Source: Varroa destructor (taxonomy: Eukaryota > Arthropoda > Arachnida > Mesostigmata > Varroidae). Taken from it: DNA of 64,000 nucleotides. The stretch covers positions 33,703,952 to 33,767,951 of the forward strand of contig NW_019211460.1 of the NCBI RefSeq assembly GCF_002443255.2, given 5' to 3'. The notes beneath the pieces are model-generated. The model saw only the letters and a list, made by a program, of their open reading frames with translations, ran no database searches and was not told the DNA's origin. Both the position numbers and the translations under genes were made by a program. Below are positions 51,101 to 62,197 of this stretch, piece after piece (within the stretch, counting starts at the first letter, position 1; the number at the start of each line of letters is the position of its first letter).

Positions 51101-52860
51101 GAACAATGTTTTTATTGAAAGTTTTATCATGCAATTATTTCCGACAAATTTTGCGGTTATTGAATCCTAGAAGCTGTACAGGCTAGTAGTAAGAAAATAT
51201 TCGATAAATATACCCAGTTCCACAATATAGTAATTATTTAGCAAAGAGATGTTTATTATGATTCGCTAGAGCTACATTGAATCGTACCGTACAAATGCTA
51301 GCGATATGGGCCTGAGAGCGGTCATTGTCTACTATGACTTTTGATTAATTGAAAAGAACAAGCTTATTCAAATATGTTCCCGTAAAATATGGCGCAATGG
51401 GTAAGTTTATTCGTTTTTCCCTGTGTTGCTTCGCTGGTCCGGCTTCTCATGAAAAGAAGTAGAGAGCAAACGATAAAACCAATATGGAAGTCCCATAGGG
51501 GCTTTTTCTCTTCTCAGCCACATTGATGAAAGCTGGCAGCGAGGGACCAAGTTACCGTTGCTGGTTGATCTCCTATGACCTCGTGATTCTACAGTATCGA
51601 AGGAGAAACCCTACTAGTCTATACGTTATTGCACTACTCAATTTCATAAAGAAGAAGCTGGAAAATATTCAGTTGACCAAACTGGACGAATAAAGAAGTT
51701 TTCCCCTGGAAAAAAAGATAAGCTTAATAAGAGAACTATACGCTTTCCGCTACAGCACAAACGTAGTAAACAGTTGCAGAAAGTTTTCATTCGACTGAGT
51801 GGGCGGTCTAGTCGTCTTTTTCGGTCCTGCCTTTCAAGGTCAGATTGCGCCTCGATAAATGCGGGATCAGGCGAATAGGCCTAGCCGCTACAGCTTGCCT
51901 TGTGTTTTCTCTAGGTTAGTTGAAACCGGCAAATCAACGAGCCCTGTCCACCTTTTTCTTTTCGTCTTCTGCCTAATCGCATTAAAACATTTTGGACTCT
52001 CTTAGCTTGGAATTTGGCCTGTGAGCATATCGAAGGACAGAAGTTCAGTTCAGGTTATAGTAACGGTCAAGCCTTGCATCCTGTCCTTATCAAAGTGTGG
52101 GCATGGAATAAAGCCATGCTAGGCATCAATTTAGATATTTAGTAAATGAATAGATATGGTCCACGTAGATTAGATGGAGTAGGCTCTGAACACTTAGAAT
52201 CTACTCGTAAGCTAGACGAAGTATTTGCGTTACCGCATTTAATAATAAAAAAAACTTTGATGCGCCGTAGCTATGGATGAGACAAGTGAAGATAAAATAA
52301 TAGGTCGGTGTGAAATTCATACACAAAGTAACCTATAATTTCTTCAGTGTCATTCATAAAACATCAAGCCTCATTTCGTTTTTGGCATTGCTTCAGATAG
52401 CAAATATGATCTGTGTTTATCGCATAAGTTGTTGTCAGTCCAATAATATTGTATATTAAGCGGCGTAACGAATTAGGGAAACAGTAAATAATATAGTTAA
52501 TCAGCTTTTCAGGTGGAGCCTTCGCGTCACGTCTCCAGGCCGAAATGCTGAACTGACCATAAAATGAGTTATGTAATGTTTTATTAATTGTTGCTGATTT
52601 AATTGTCAAGGGAGGCTGTGTGAGAAATGTAAATTCCTGTTAAAAGCAGAATGTAGCATTACCAAGCATGGTCTCCTGATTATCTAGACCCTAGATGATG
52701 AAAACACTCGACGCTGAAGTATCTCAGAGGTAAACTGATACGATTATGCAGCATTGTCAGCTTACTCGGCTTTTGAGATAAGCTCGATTCTAGCTACCTG
52801 CTTTATATATATCTATGTATATAATGTATACTACTTTAATGATCGCTCAACTCTTCGTAG

Positions 52861-53190
52861 CTCCCTAAAAGCTCCCGAGGTATAAAAAAACGCTTTCTTC
52901 GATGCAGCATCGAGATTGCAGTCCATCTGTATTTCCGCCACCAATGCATCGATAGTGGATATCTGCTTTGTGGAAACGAGGCGTCCAGACCTGGCTCTGC
53001 CTATCCGTCCTCCCAGCCGCGCGGCGCGTTTTCCTTAAAAAGTGAAGTCAAAGGAACGTGTGTGCGTTTCTCCGCTAAATTTGGTTGGCCAAGGATGGCA
53101 GTTCAAGATATAGCAACAGTACAGGATCTGAGCTCATCTTATGACGCTGTGTCCTTGCTGGCACTGCCATCTTGTTCAGCTGCTGCTTGA
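52861..53190 (+). CDS. Possible exon or small ORF nested in the large intron
   Basis: A good acceptor (CAACTCTTCGTAG ending 52860) opens a 109-codon frame that stops at TGA 53188-53190. An internal ATG at 53095 has a favourable context (AAGGATGG) and would give a 31-residue peptide. The translation is mixed, with basic, Cys-containing early residues and a hydrophilic middle. Phase excludes it as an extra exon of the main gene: joined in phase 1 it stops at once. A neighbouring + frame (53172-53435) overlaps the end. The function is unknown, and the open frame may be chance in this GC-richer patch (52.9-53.7 kb). Confidence 0.2.
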   Translation, partial: LPKSSRGIKKRFLRCSIEIAVHLYFRHQCIDSGYLLCGNEASRPGSAYPSSQPRGAFSLKSEVKGTCVRFSAKFGWPRMAVQDIATVQDLSSSYDAVSLLALPSCSAAA

Positions 53191-54517
53191 CAAGGCCTGC
53201 TTGGAGAGCAGAAGACATACTTATGAGTATCAGACATATATATGGTCGACATCAAACGCGCCACCATTCCTCGCAGTGCTATATGAAAGAGTTTAAGCAA
53301 CATCTTTGTTTAGACCACCTCGGTACAAATAACAGCATCAGCGAAATGAACTCTAGATCCCTGATGCAAGACGGGGTAGAATCCCTTAGTTTCGCTTATC
53401 TACCGAAAGACGTTCCAGACTTTCGGCAACCGTAGCTATAATCAAGCTGTAACGGCACTGGCAACAGCGTCATCTGTCCTCTGTACGTGGAGGCCTACCC
53501 CCCAGCGTAGCTCGCTTTCTCATGGTAGCAGTCTCAATCCTCCTCCCCGACGACCCTCATCATTTAGCTGGTCCGTTGCATAATCCATTTTTGGATTCAC
53601 CAGCACTGCTCTACGTGCCCCTTCGACAGGGCTCTGCCCTCTGCTCAGGCAAAGCCGACTGGCTGGATAGGTACAGGCGGTGCCCAGAGGCAACAGCCAA
53701 GAGCCTAGCATAGGGTCAACATCATAGCGCGATTAATATACGATATATAGTTTGAGAAACGAGCAGCTTTCACCCACACGCGGTACCTAGGCTAGTCGTC
53801 CTGCCAGATTAGATACGGTTGAAGTGATTAGCCGGAATCTTAAAAAATACCGGACAGAGAGAACAAACTGAAGTATTTCATATGTGAAATGCGTATTTTT
53901 ACGATAATTTTGTAGGAATTGCGTGGAAGCAGGTGTATGGCAGCCATCGGCTGTATGCGAGAGCTACATTTTTCACGAATTTAAGAAGCATGGAAAAATA
54001 CCCCGCAATAGTGGAATAGATAGATCAACGCCACATAGATGCTTGTAAGGTTGTATATAGTTTACTATTAAAATCTTACAAAATAAACCTTTCGACGGAT
54101 AGTCCTTTGCTATGTGTACATATATAATCACTTTAGTTAGGTTAGTCACTACCTATTTCTAGGAATCTAGAATTCTAGGTGACCTTGATTCGTGATCGTT
54201 TTCTTGGTACTGTAAAACTGGTTGGGCTTTTTTTTACACTGAAGCCAGTATTCAGGGGCACACTACGCAATTGAGATTGTACCAGAATTTTCAAAATATA
54301 GCGTTGGTCGCAAAGATTTATCTAGATAGTTTACTTATTCCCTAAACGGATGTTCAACCTGCTTTAGATACAATGAATTATCATCGTCTCAAGTCATCAG
54401 TCCAAAGGCAGCTTTCAACCTCTACACGTTTTCCTATGCTTGAAATATAAATTAATCTATCATCGACATTTCCTGTGTTTCTCGAACCTCGAAACAAATT
54501 GACATAAGTACTATCCG

Positions 54518-54540
54518 TTTTTTTTTTTTTTTTTTTTTTT
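54518..54540 (+). repeat. T23 homopolymer run
   Basis: Twenty-three consecutive T. On the minus strand this is an A run, which could be the tail of an old retroposed copy, but no flanking target-site duplication or element body was recognised. Confidence 0.9.
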
Positions 54541-55301
54541 AATTCTTGTAATCTAAGCAGGGACTATTTATTATAGAACAAGTTAACACCAAACTTTAAT
54601 ATTGTTAAAAATCTGGGTGAACAGAAAACAAACGTAGACATGTTAAAGCCGTTGGATCAGGCCTGTGTCACTGATCTTTTATACTTTGCAGAACTTTCAG
54701 CCAGCCATATTAGTTGGCAGTCGTCCAAACAAGTTTGTATATGGGGTACTGTTAAGACGTTTCTCATTTGTTTTGTAATTTTCATTATGTTTACTATTGA
54801 ATGAGCTTGTCGCCATCCTTTGCCGATTTTAGGACACTCTGTTATGGTCGTCATGTTAGATTGTATAACTTAACTCGACGGAGAATTAGCGTGTATATCG
54901 GTTTCAGTATAGAACCAACTATGATAGCACTATGAAGTCTCTTCGAGCTTTGAAGAACATAAACAATTTAGCCCAGTATTTGAACAATATGCCCTAGACA
55001 TGTAGTTACCTTCACAATGGCATATCTGAATTTGTCACAGAAACTAGTTTCAACTATTTTTAGCATTGAGATGTTTTTATTTCTTGTTATGAAAAGGTAG
55101 CATTACGTCTGATATAAACGTCGAAAATATCGCCTGTGTAGGTGTATTTGCAACATGGTAAGCGGCATTTTGACCACTGAAGTATTCTAGATTTGCATTT
55201 GTACTATTCAGACTATACAGAATGTTCCATTCGTCTAAGTAAGCACTTGGTAAGCGAGGCGTTTTTCCTAATAGATTTTAACTTACTTCCATAGAATTGT
55301 T

Positions 55302-55315
55302 TGTGTGTGTGTGTG
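55302..55315. repeat. (TG)7 microsatellite
   Basis: Fourteen bases of TG repeat near the end of the large intron. Confidence 0.9.
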
Positions 55316-56126
55316 TTAACCTTCAGTCAAGTGAAAACGTAACACTTTGTCCCAGAAGACGCAGCTTCATAACGGCAGGAGCTTCACGAAAGATAATACA
55401 TTTATGTGGATTATTTGGTAACACAAAACTTCATTTTGAAGGTCTTTACTCCGCTTATTTTCAGACAGAACCGAAGTCCTAGCGAAAAAAAGTTGGCCAC
55501 ACAAAGCCGGAACACGCAGGCTCCTATTACCACTATGGTTAAATCAGAATTGTGTTTTATAAGCGTTCCATGCGTACACTCAATGATTATTTTGAAATGA
55601 CAAAACGTGTAATCTTTCCGATACAAATATATGCATGCACTGATAGTAGCCGCTACGGTAGTCTTTAGTAGTTGTAGCTACGCTCAGAAAAACTTTTGCT
55701 GCCTGTCTCTGTTGACACTGTTAATGACATGGAAGGTTTATCAGGGACTGTCTTGTGCATTGAAGGTTTATCACGCGCTATTCGGACAGCCCCTTAATTG
55801 CTTCATTAAAAAGTGTTACACTTTTATGCAAAAAGAAGCCAATAGTCCGTCTGTGCCGGGAGTTGGTTGCGTGCACGGTTCAAGCCTGTGCCTAAAGTAG
55901 TAACGTAAAATAAATACAACAAGCCGAACAATAGATACCTGAAGGCCAAATAGGCAAGTATACGGCAGGGCTGAACATTTTTGCAGTTAGCTATTTAATT
56001 GTTTTAAGATTTTATTTATATTTCAGAAGACTCTACCCGGACTAAAAGCTCCTACGCAAGGACATGTAGGTATTATTGGCTCTAGACGACTTCCTAACCT
56101 GCAAATTTGCTTTTGCTCCATCGCAG

Positions 56127-56332
56127 GCATTGGGATCTGTTGCACGTGTTTCTTGATTGCGTTCTACTGCCGCTCAGTAAAGCTGGACGATAAAATATTC
56201 GAAAGCATTAAAGAGACGGCTCCCATAGTCGAGATTGACGACCTTATTCTGCAGCGCGTCGGATCAGCCTACTACTACAACCCACAGCCCCCGGTGGAGC
56301 GAAGACCCACCATCGCCTCCTCCGCTCATAGG
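56127..56332 (+). CDS. Main gene exon 2: second membrane helix and start of C-terminal tail
   Basis: The acceptor TTGCTCCATCGCAG ends at 56126. The first two bases complete the split codon of exon 1 (G/GC, Gly). The join creates a second hydrophobic helix (residues about 458-477, IISGVGIGICCTCFLIAFYC) that neither exon encodes alone, which is strong support for the splice. With exon 1 this gives a helical hairpin with a 15-residue loop and both ends cytoplasmic. The tail begins basic, then has an acidic/hydrophobic stretch (VEIDDLILQR) and a tyrosine triplet followed by prolines (YYYNPQPP). A near-consensus donor AGG/GTACGT ends the exon in phase 0. If it is not used, the frame continues to a TAA at 56393-56395, giving a tail 20 residues longer and ending the protein there. 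Confidence 0.8.
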
Positions 56333-59300
56333 GTACGTCCTGTCGAGCACGAATGTTCTGGGCATGAGAACGCCATCGAGGAAAGCAAGCTATAAGGCGC
56401 CACATGTACGCGCCTGTATTCATTGCAAATACTGCTCTCTCGAGAACGATATCGTGCCTTGCCAGCTGAGGCGAAGCTCATTTCGTAAAAATCACTTGTT
56501 TACACCAACGTTTAGAATGAGTTACAGCAAATAGCTAATGCTCTGAGTAGAAATATAAACAACGTAACAGCTCATAACATTTGGAAACTTCGTAAGCAAT
56601 TTGTTGGAAGAATCCATAAAGCTACACTTAGCTGTATTTCGAACAAGGGCCCGCTCCTAACTCGTCTTGCGTTCAGTATAAAAATCTTCTTTTAGCACTA
56701 TCTATTCATCACACGCAGTGTTGTTTTACAGAAAGTAAATTTCTCGAGTAGAAGATATCTCTCGTGTACATTGTTTGTTCTACCTTGAAGTAGCTTGCAT
56801 CCATCGTGTTTGTCTGTCTCTATATTTAGACGAATAGCTTCGCGTTTCGTTAAATAGCTTTAGTACATTCAGCGCTGACTTGACAACATAGCAAAGGATA
56901 CACATTTACGAACCCCTTAATAGAGTTGGTCACAGCATCGCCTTAATTGTCACAGGAACACAATTGCCAGTTGTGAGAATATACAGAGTGTAGAACATAG
57001 AATATGTCGGAAATTCCTACCCTAATCTTAGGATTTCGCTAGATATACCTAAAATAGCTTGCATGCGATTATGCGTCTGCTAACAAGGCCTAGAAAGTAT
57101 CCACGTAACATATCGTCGTAGCAAGCCTAGTTCTGGACGCACCGCAGAGATACGGAAGTTCGCTACGTAGTTGGAACCAAAAACGCTTCAACCTACCAGA
57201 AAAATTTCTCATTTGAGCCCGTTGACGTGAGAATAGGCAGCTCACAATCCGAGCACACAGGCAAACTTCCCCTAAGTTCGCCTAGCTATAGAGTCCTTTG
57301 GCACTGTTCTTTAGTGTAGAGAGGACATCGCAAAAGCAGTAGTGTTTTTATACCTTTGGACAACCAACAGAAAAACGAGCGCATCACCGTTGCCGGTGAG
57401 TTTCTCTGACAGAATGCAGTATAAACAATACGCAAATGTTTTAGGTCTTATTACCCTGAAAAAACGCCTCCTGCTAACATGGAGTTACTATGTCAGTCCT
57501 TAATAAAAGCGCTAATTTGAGGATTTCTTGATGTACCAAAACTAAGTAAAACACGTGAAAAATATAATCTCGAATCGAATTAACTTCGTAACAAGGAAAT
57601 ACATTGCCCGCAACTGAAGTGCTGCTAGTGCTATCGTGTCTACGGTAGCGTTTATGTTTAGACCATGCACAGAAATCCTGCCAGACCTAGGTAAAATGTT
57701 TTGCGAACGCTTTATGCCCCTTTCATAAAATGTCTAAAAAAATCATTTGGGCTTGGAAAATGTCGCACCGTTAAATAGCGTATTTCGCAAATCTAGCCTG
57801 AGCTGTGCAGCGACCGTTTTTTTCCTAAAAGACCATCCAAACATCGGCAGAACAACTCAGCCTATACCTATATTTATATATATACTATTATATAGTCATA
57901 TAATAGCTTATATGTGGATTTATTTTGCACTGAGATTGAAGGTGTTGATGGGCAAGCCGGTTTCCATTGTGTACCTAATGTGATTTCGAAGTTTCCTTTA
58001 AGACATTGCATTGTGGGATTGATATCTCTATTCGACTTCCATCACACCAAGAGACAATGCGGTCAATTGTTATTGGGTTTTTCAAGGTATCTATCTCCGT
58101 ATAGACTAAGTTATATTTATTATTATAATAACTTTATTACTTATAATAATAAGTATATCGTTGATCGTTAACGTCTATTTACTGCAAGTGCTCTGTTAGA
58201 TTTTACGCTCAAATACGCCTTATATGTGACCTCGGAGGCACTGATGGCTCAGTCAAGAGAAAGTTGTTAATTCGACCATGAAGATCCAGCATATGGGGCT
58301 CAATTGGCATCATAGACACTAGAAGGTCGTTACAAAGGATACTAAGAAAATACTAAGTAACGTCAACAATTATCTTTTTCATTATGAGATCAGTGTACGC
58401 AGCTCTGAGCAGCATATCTGGCTTTCTAGTAAAGAACGCAAGCCATTCTACCAAAGCTGTTACAACTGGTTCTCAGGAAGTGAAAAAAACTGATCCATTT
58501 TTAAGCCAATAGAAAAGGTTACTTTCTTTTTCCAATCAATTTTTGGCCGTCGATCTGCTTGGAGCCCGTCTATGGAATAATGTTGATAAAATAAAAACAA
58601 CCAAAAATTAGTCTTACTTTTATAAACTTCTCCCAGTATTTAAATCTAAAATGGCAAAAGACAACGATTTGCTGACTTAGCTCTTGTTAGATCCACTCAG
58701 TCTAACAGACGCTGCCCTGTCCCATATTACACCTCAAACGAACAGTTCATCAGTTTTTTAGTGATGAAATTGAACTTCTAACGAAATATGGAGTCATACG
58801 TAGGACACTGCCTCTGGCCGATATCTCATCGACCGATATCTTCAAGTTTTCATACGCTGTACTATCGCTTAACACTTTCAATGACAATATTATTGAACTA
58901 TGAAAGGTAATATCCGGTTAGGTTAAGTCTTAAGTATCTAAGTTGAAAGGGATCTAATCCAAGAAAAGAAAATTATGTATCTAGGATGCTTCATTTAATA
59001 ACAGTATCGACTTTGGAAAAAACGGATCCGCCTTGTGAAAAGGTTAGCGGTAGGGAGATGTTACCTTTCTGCTAAAATCGCTTTCTTAAAGGCAATGCCT
59101 TTAAAGGATATCTTAAACCTCTACTTGTCGCTACTGAGGTGTATATCCAACACACAGATGTAAATCCTTTTCGTTAGTGGTCAGCTGCTTACCTTGTGAG
59201 GTAGCGGCTCAACAACAATGCGCTATTACCCTGCTCACGATAGCAAAGAGCCCACAATAGAGACATCTTAGACAAACAACCACGGCTTCGCAGTCAAAAA

Positions 59301-62005
59301 GCAGTTCAAACGATGTCTTGTCCAGACTTTTGTTACTTCGTTCCAGACAGTATTTGCGCTAGCCATCTATGACCCTTGGCTATCAGAGAGCTTAAAACAA
59401 AAAATTCTACCAATACGCCAAAAATACTGGACGGATGCACCCCCGTGAGTCATGGTTCCTGTAACAGTGTCGTAAAAATCTTCTACCGCTTCTACCGGTC
59501 ACATGATGAATGCATGCTGATCTGCCACTAACCGCTGATCACGAACAAAATACTGAAACAGTGGATACCTGGGACAGCGTCAATGACATAGTCAATAAGA
59601 AGCGTATTTTGCTTAGTGATCGTATAGAACACCATTGTTTCATCCTTTTTTCGGGAACATCGGCAAAGGCTAACAGGATGGCCGATCGTTCAGTGGTGCC
59701 GTTGCGCAACACAGCTTAAATTTTGTTATCTAAAGTCTGCGTTTCCATTGCGTAAATTGTTTGCAATCATGCATAGGACAAAATCGATATCACGTACTAA
59801 TTAGCTGCGAGATGACCGCATTGCTTTCCCGCCCAGCTTAAGGGAGCCAGCAAAGTCAGGAGAAAATTATTCTATTCGTTATCGGCGGTAATAACTTCAC
59901 AAATCTTGTAAATTCACAAGTACTTCCTGACATAAGCCGTGTAAGCCCGAAGTTACGACGCTGTACAAAAAAGCACACGCGCCTTCTCGAGATAAGCTTA
60001 TGAACTCGTCAAGCTGAACGATAATACTTGGGGGTCTTGTATGAGCCGTCATGTACATAGCTGCCTTCGTTATAAAATGTATCCCCCAAAGACTTCACAT
60101 GGCAATTACAAAAAACGGATTTTCTTGATAAATCGAAATCTCCTTAATAATATGGCTTGCTCGGGATTCAGTTATTGAGCTTGTCGACTATAAGAAACTA
60201 GACTTAGACGACTAGAAGTTCGATTATTTCAAAACCGCCAGCGGACATCATGCAGGTATACTGGCTTGGGAGATCTTGAACAAGCAAAACTTATTTATTA
60301 GAAGGGGGGATCGCTTTCACGTCCGTCTTAGTGTTGCGAACACCTTCCCGCAGGAAAGTACGAGTGGGACATTGGCGATCACATTTATACAACTAATGTT
60401 CAGACGGGCTGAAGGTCTCGAGAACCATATCCAAATATGTCTTTGCTCTCCGCAATTCGCAGGCCCGCAAAACCAGTCATTTCCACCAACTCGCTTCGCC
60501 TGCATTCGGGAGTTTGATACCCCGAGATCGTGGTGTACGCGAACAAACCATGCGAGCGTTTGGAAATTGGCAGACCCAACCTGATTTGATAAACCCAAGA
60601 GTGAGGTTTATCAAATTGTCGTTACGGCATGTTTCTTAGGAAAATCCGTGAAAAAATTTTTAGCCTTGTACTAGCATAGTGCTCCGTTGGATAGAATGAC
60701 GCTTTTTGAAAAGGTAAACCTTAAATTCTCACATGGATGAAGCTGCTACGGTTTAATGCGGTCCAGATTGTCTCAAAGGTGACTTTCGTATCTCAATATA
60801 TAATATTCATATAATTATTAATGTCAACATGATAAATAGTCTGCCTGCTCCAATCTCTGTGTGTAGTATTATTTCATAAAATAGTTCATTTGTTATAGAT
60901 TTAAGTTGTTGTCTATACGCGGTTTTCGTCTAGTTAACCAATGATTTGCATTGGTTCCTGTCGTGGTATTTGTACTGGCTATTCTAAGGTTTAGCGCTTC
61001 TGTTTATTTGATAGCGCAACACAATAGGTCTTCACCATTTATAGGAGACAGGCTAGATAGGCAGACAGACGCTTTTCGTTCCCTAAGCATCCCGTAAAGT
61101 CGCACGTAGAATGCGAAGAAACGCAAAATCATTAAGAAATCAGTCGTAATGGCTGCAAACAGATGTCTCGACCTGCACTGTATTTACCGGGAACGATATT
61201 TTATCCGATACTAATCTAAACTGCGTTAGAAACACAACCCACATGTGGATTTTTTCGTCGTATTTGGTCTACAACAGATTATCGAGATTACGTCGTAGAA
61301 ACAAACGGTCAAGGCCCCATTATTACTGTCAGATAGCTACAGTAGTTCGCATAGAGCAATTATAACGACCGCCTGATGGAGACGGCTTCAGATGGGGCAA
61401 CGATATCCAATCCTGCAGTCTCTAGCAGGACAGGGTTACGCCTCGTTCCGCATTGCTACCATCACTGTAGGCCATCTGGTGGCAAGCAAAGTGACTAAAT
61501 CGGTTGCGGGTAAAACTGCCAATATTGTTATATACATATGTGTTCAAGCAACTTTCCCGACCTCCTTATAACGTTAATGAAGGATCGTTCCTAGTATGGC
61601 ACGACTCCCTGAGCCGTAAGGTTTAACGATATGAATGGCTCCATCACATAGTGGCTACCATGACGAAACGCCAGTCGTCATTTACGAGTTAGCTAACTAT
61701 TTGTTGTCCAGCTTACCGACCATGTACGTATTGATAAATGGTTATTCGTACACTGATTTCTTTAAGATCTAACTTATTCCCAGTTGCTCACATAAAGCGT
61801 ACTGCATACTGGGTGTACTACAACGACTGTGAATGGTAAGGTACGCATGAAAGTAACCGTATGACTTTTTTTAATTCGCTGCTTTTTCTTTTCCTGTTCC
61901 ACTCGCCATTTTAGCCGGGAAAAATCGTCTGTCTAAAAAATTAGTTTGTTCACCATAAGGTTCGGCATTGATCAGCGACGTACTCTGCTACTTTTTTTTC
62001 TCTAG
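56333..62005 (+). other. Second intron of the main gene (5.7 kb)
   Basis: The intron runs from GTACGT to CTTTTTTTTCTCTAG. It is AT-rich except for a GC-richer island at about 60.3-60.6 kb. That island is open in both directions (+ 60276-60584, minus 60317-60598) and is capped by an inverted repeat. No phase-0 exon was found in it. Confidence 0.6.
60584..60616. repeat. Perfect 12-bp inverted repeat, 9-nt loop
   Basis: ATTTGATAAACC (60584-60595) and its exact reverse complement (60605-60616). It lies at the right edge of a GC-richer island and could be the end of an inserted element, though no matching partner was seen at the left edge. Confidence 0.88.
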
Positions 62006-62197
62006 GCAAGTTGGTGGCAGATGCGTCACGGAGACGCCGACGAAATTTCGATCTACTCCGGAGGAGTGGGTACACGGCCCGGTTCGGCCGCCTCCTCAAT
62101 AATTGGCCAGGGGTCACACGCATTTCATCCGCACATCATTATCCCAAGGGGCTTCCAGCATGCCGAATACATCCCAGGTACGAACTCCAAGCCGTAA
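62006..62197 (+). CDS. Main gene exon 3: C-terminal tail
   Basis: A strong acceptor (T-run then CTCTAG, ending 62005) starts a frame that continues exon 2 in phase 0. It encodes 57 codons to a donor-like CCCAG/GTACGA after 62177. Read through that donor, it adds six residues and stops at TAA 62195-62197. The peptide has a Trp-Trp pair near its start, a Gly/Ser-rich middle, and a hydrophobic HPHIIIPRGFQHAEYIP end. If the donor after 62177 is used (phase 1), the best downstream acceptor (TTCCTTGCTAG, ending 62858) gives a short end D-S-L-Y before TAA at 62870-62872. A weaker acceptor at 62916 gives a longer charged tail stopping at 63024-63026. The complete protein from 37016 would be about 594 residues. 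Confidence 0.62.
   Translation, partial: ASWWQMRHGDADEISIYSGGVGTRPGSAASSIIGQGSHAFHPHIIIPRGFQHAEYIPGTNSKP

Larger units (their letters stand above)
38403..56126 (+). other. Large first coding intron of the main gene (17.7 kb)
   Basis: The intron starts GTAAGT and ends TCCATCGCAG. It joins exon 1 (phase 1) to exon 2 with the membrane topology preserved. It is mostly AT-rich and carries microsatellites, a 23-base T run, hairpins and a few exon-like frames (43.6, 52.9 kb) that could be nested genes or chance. Additional small phase-1 exons inside it cannot be excluded. Confidence 0.7.

Noticed and set aside
52861..53190. Use of this frame as an extra exon of the main gene
   Set aside because: Joined to exon 1 in phase 1 it meets a stop codon immediately.
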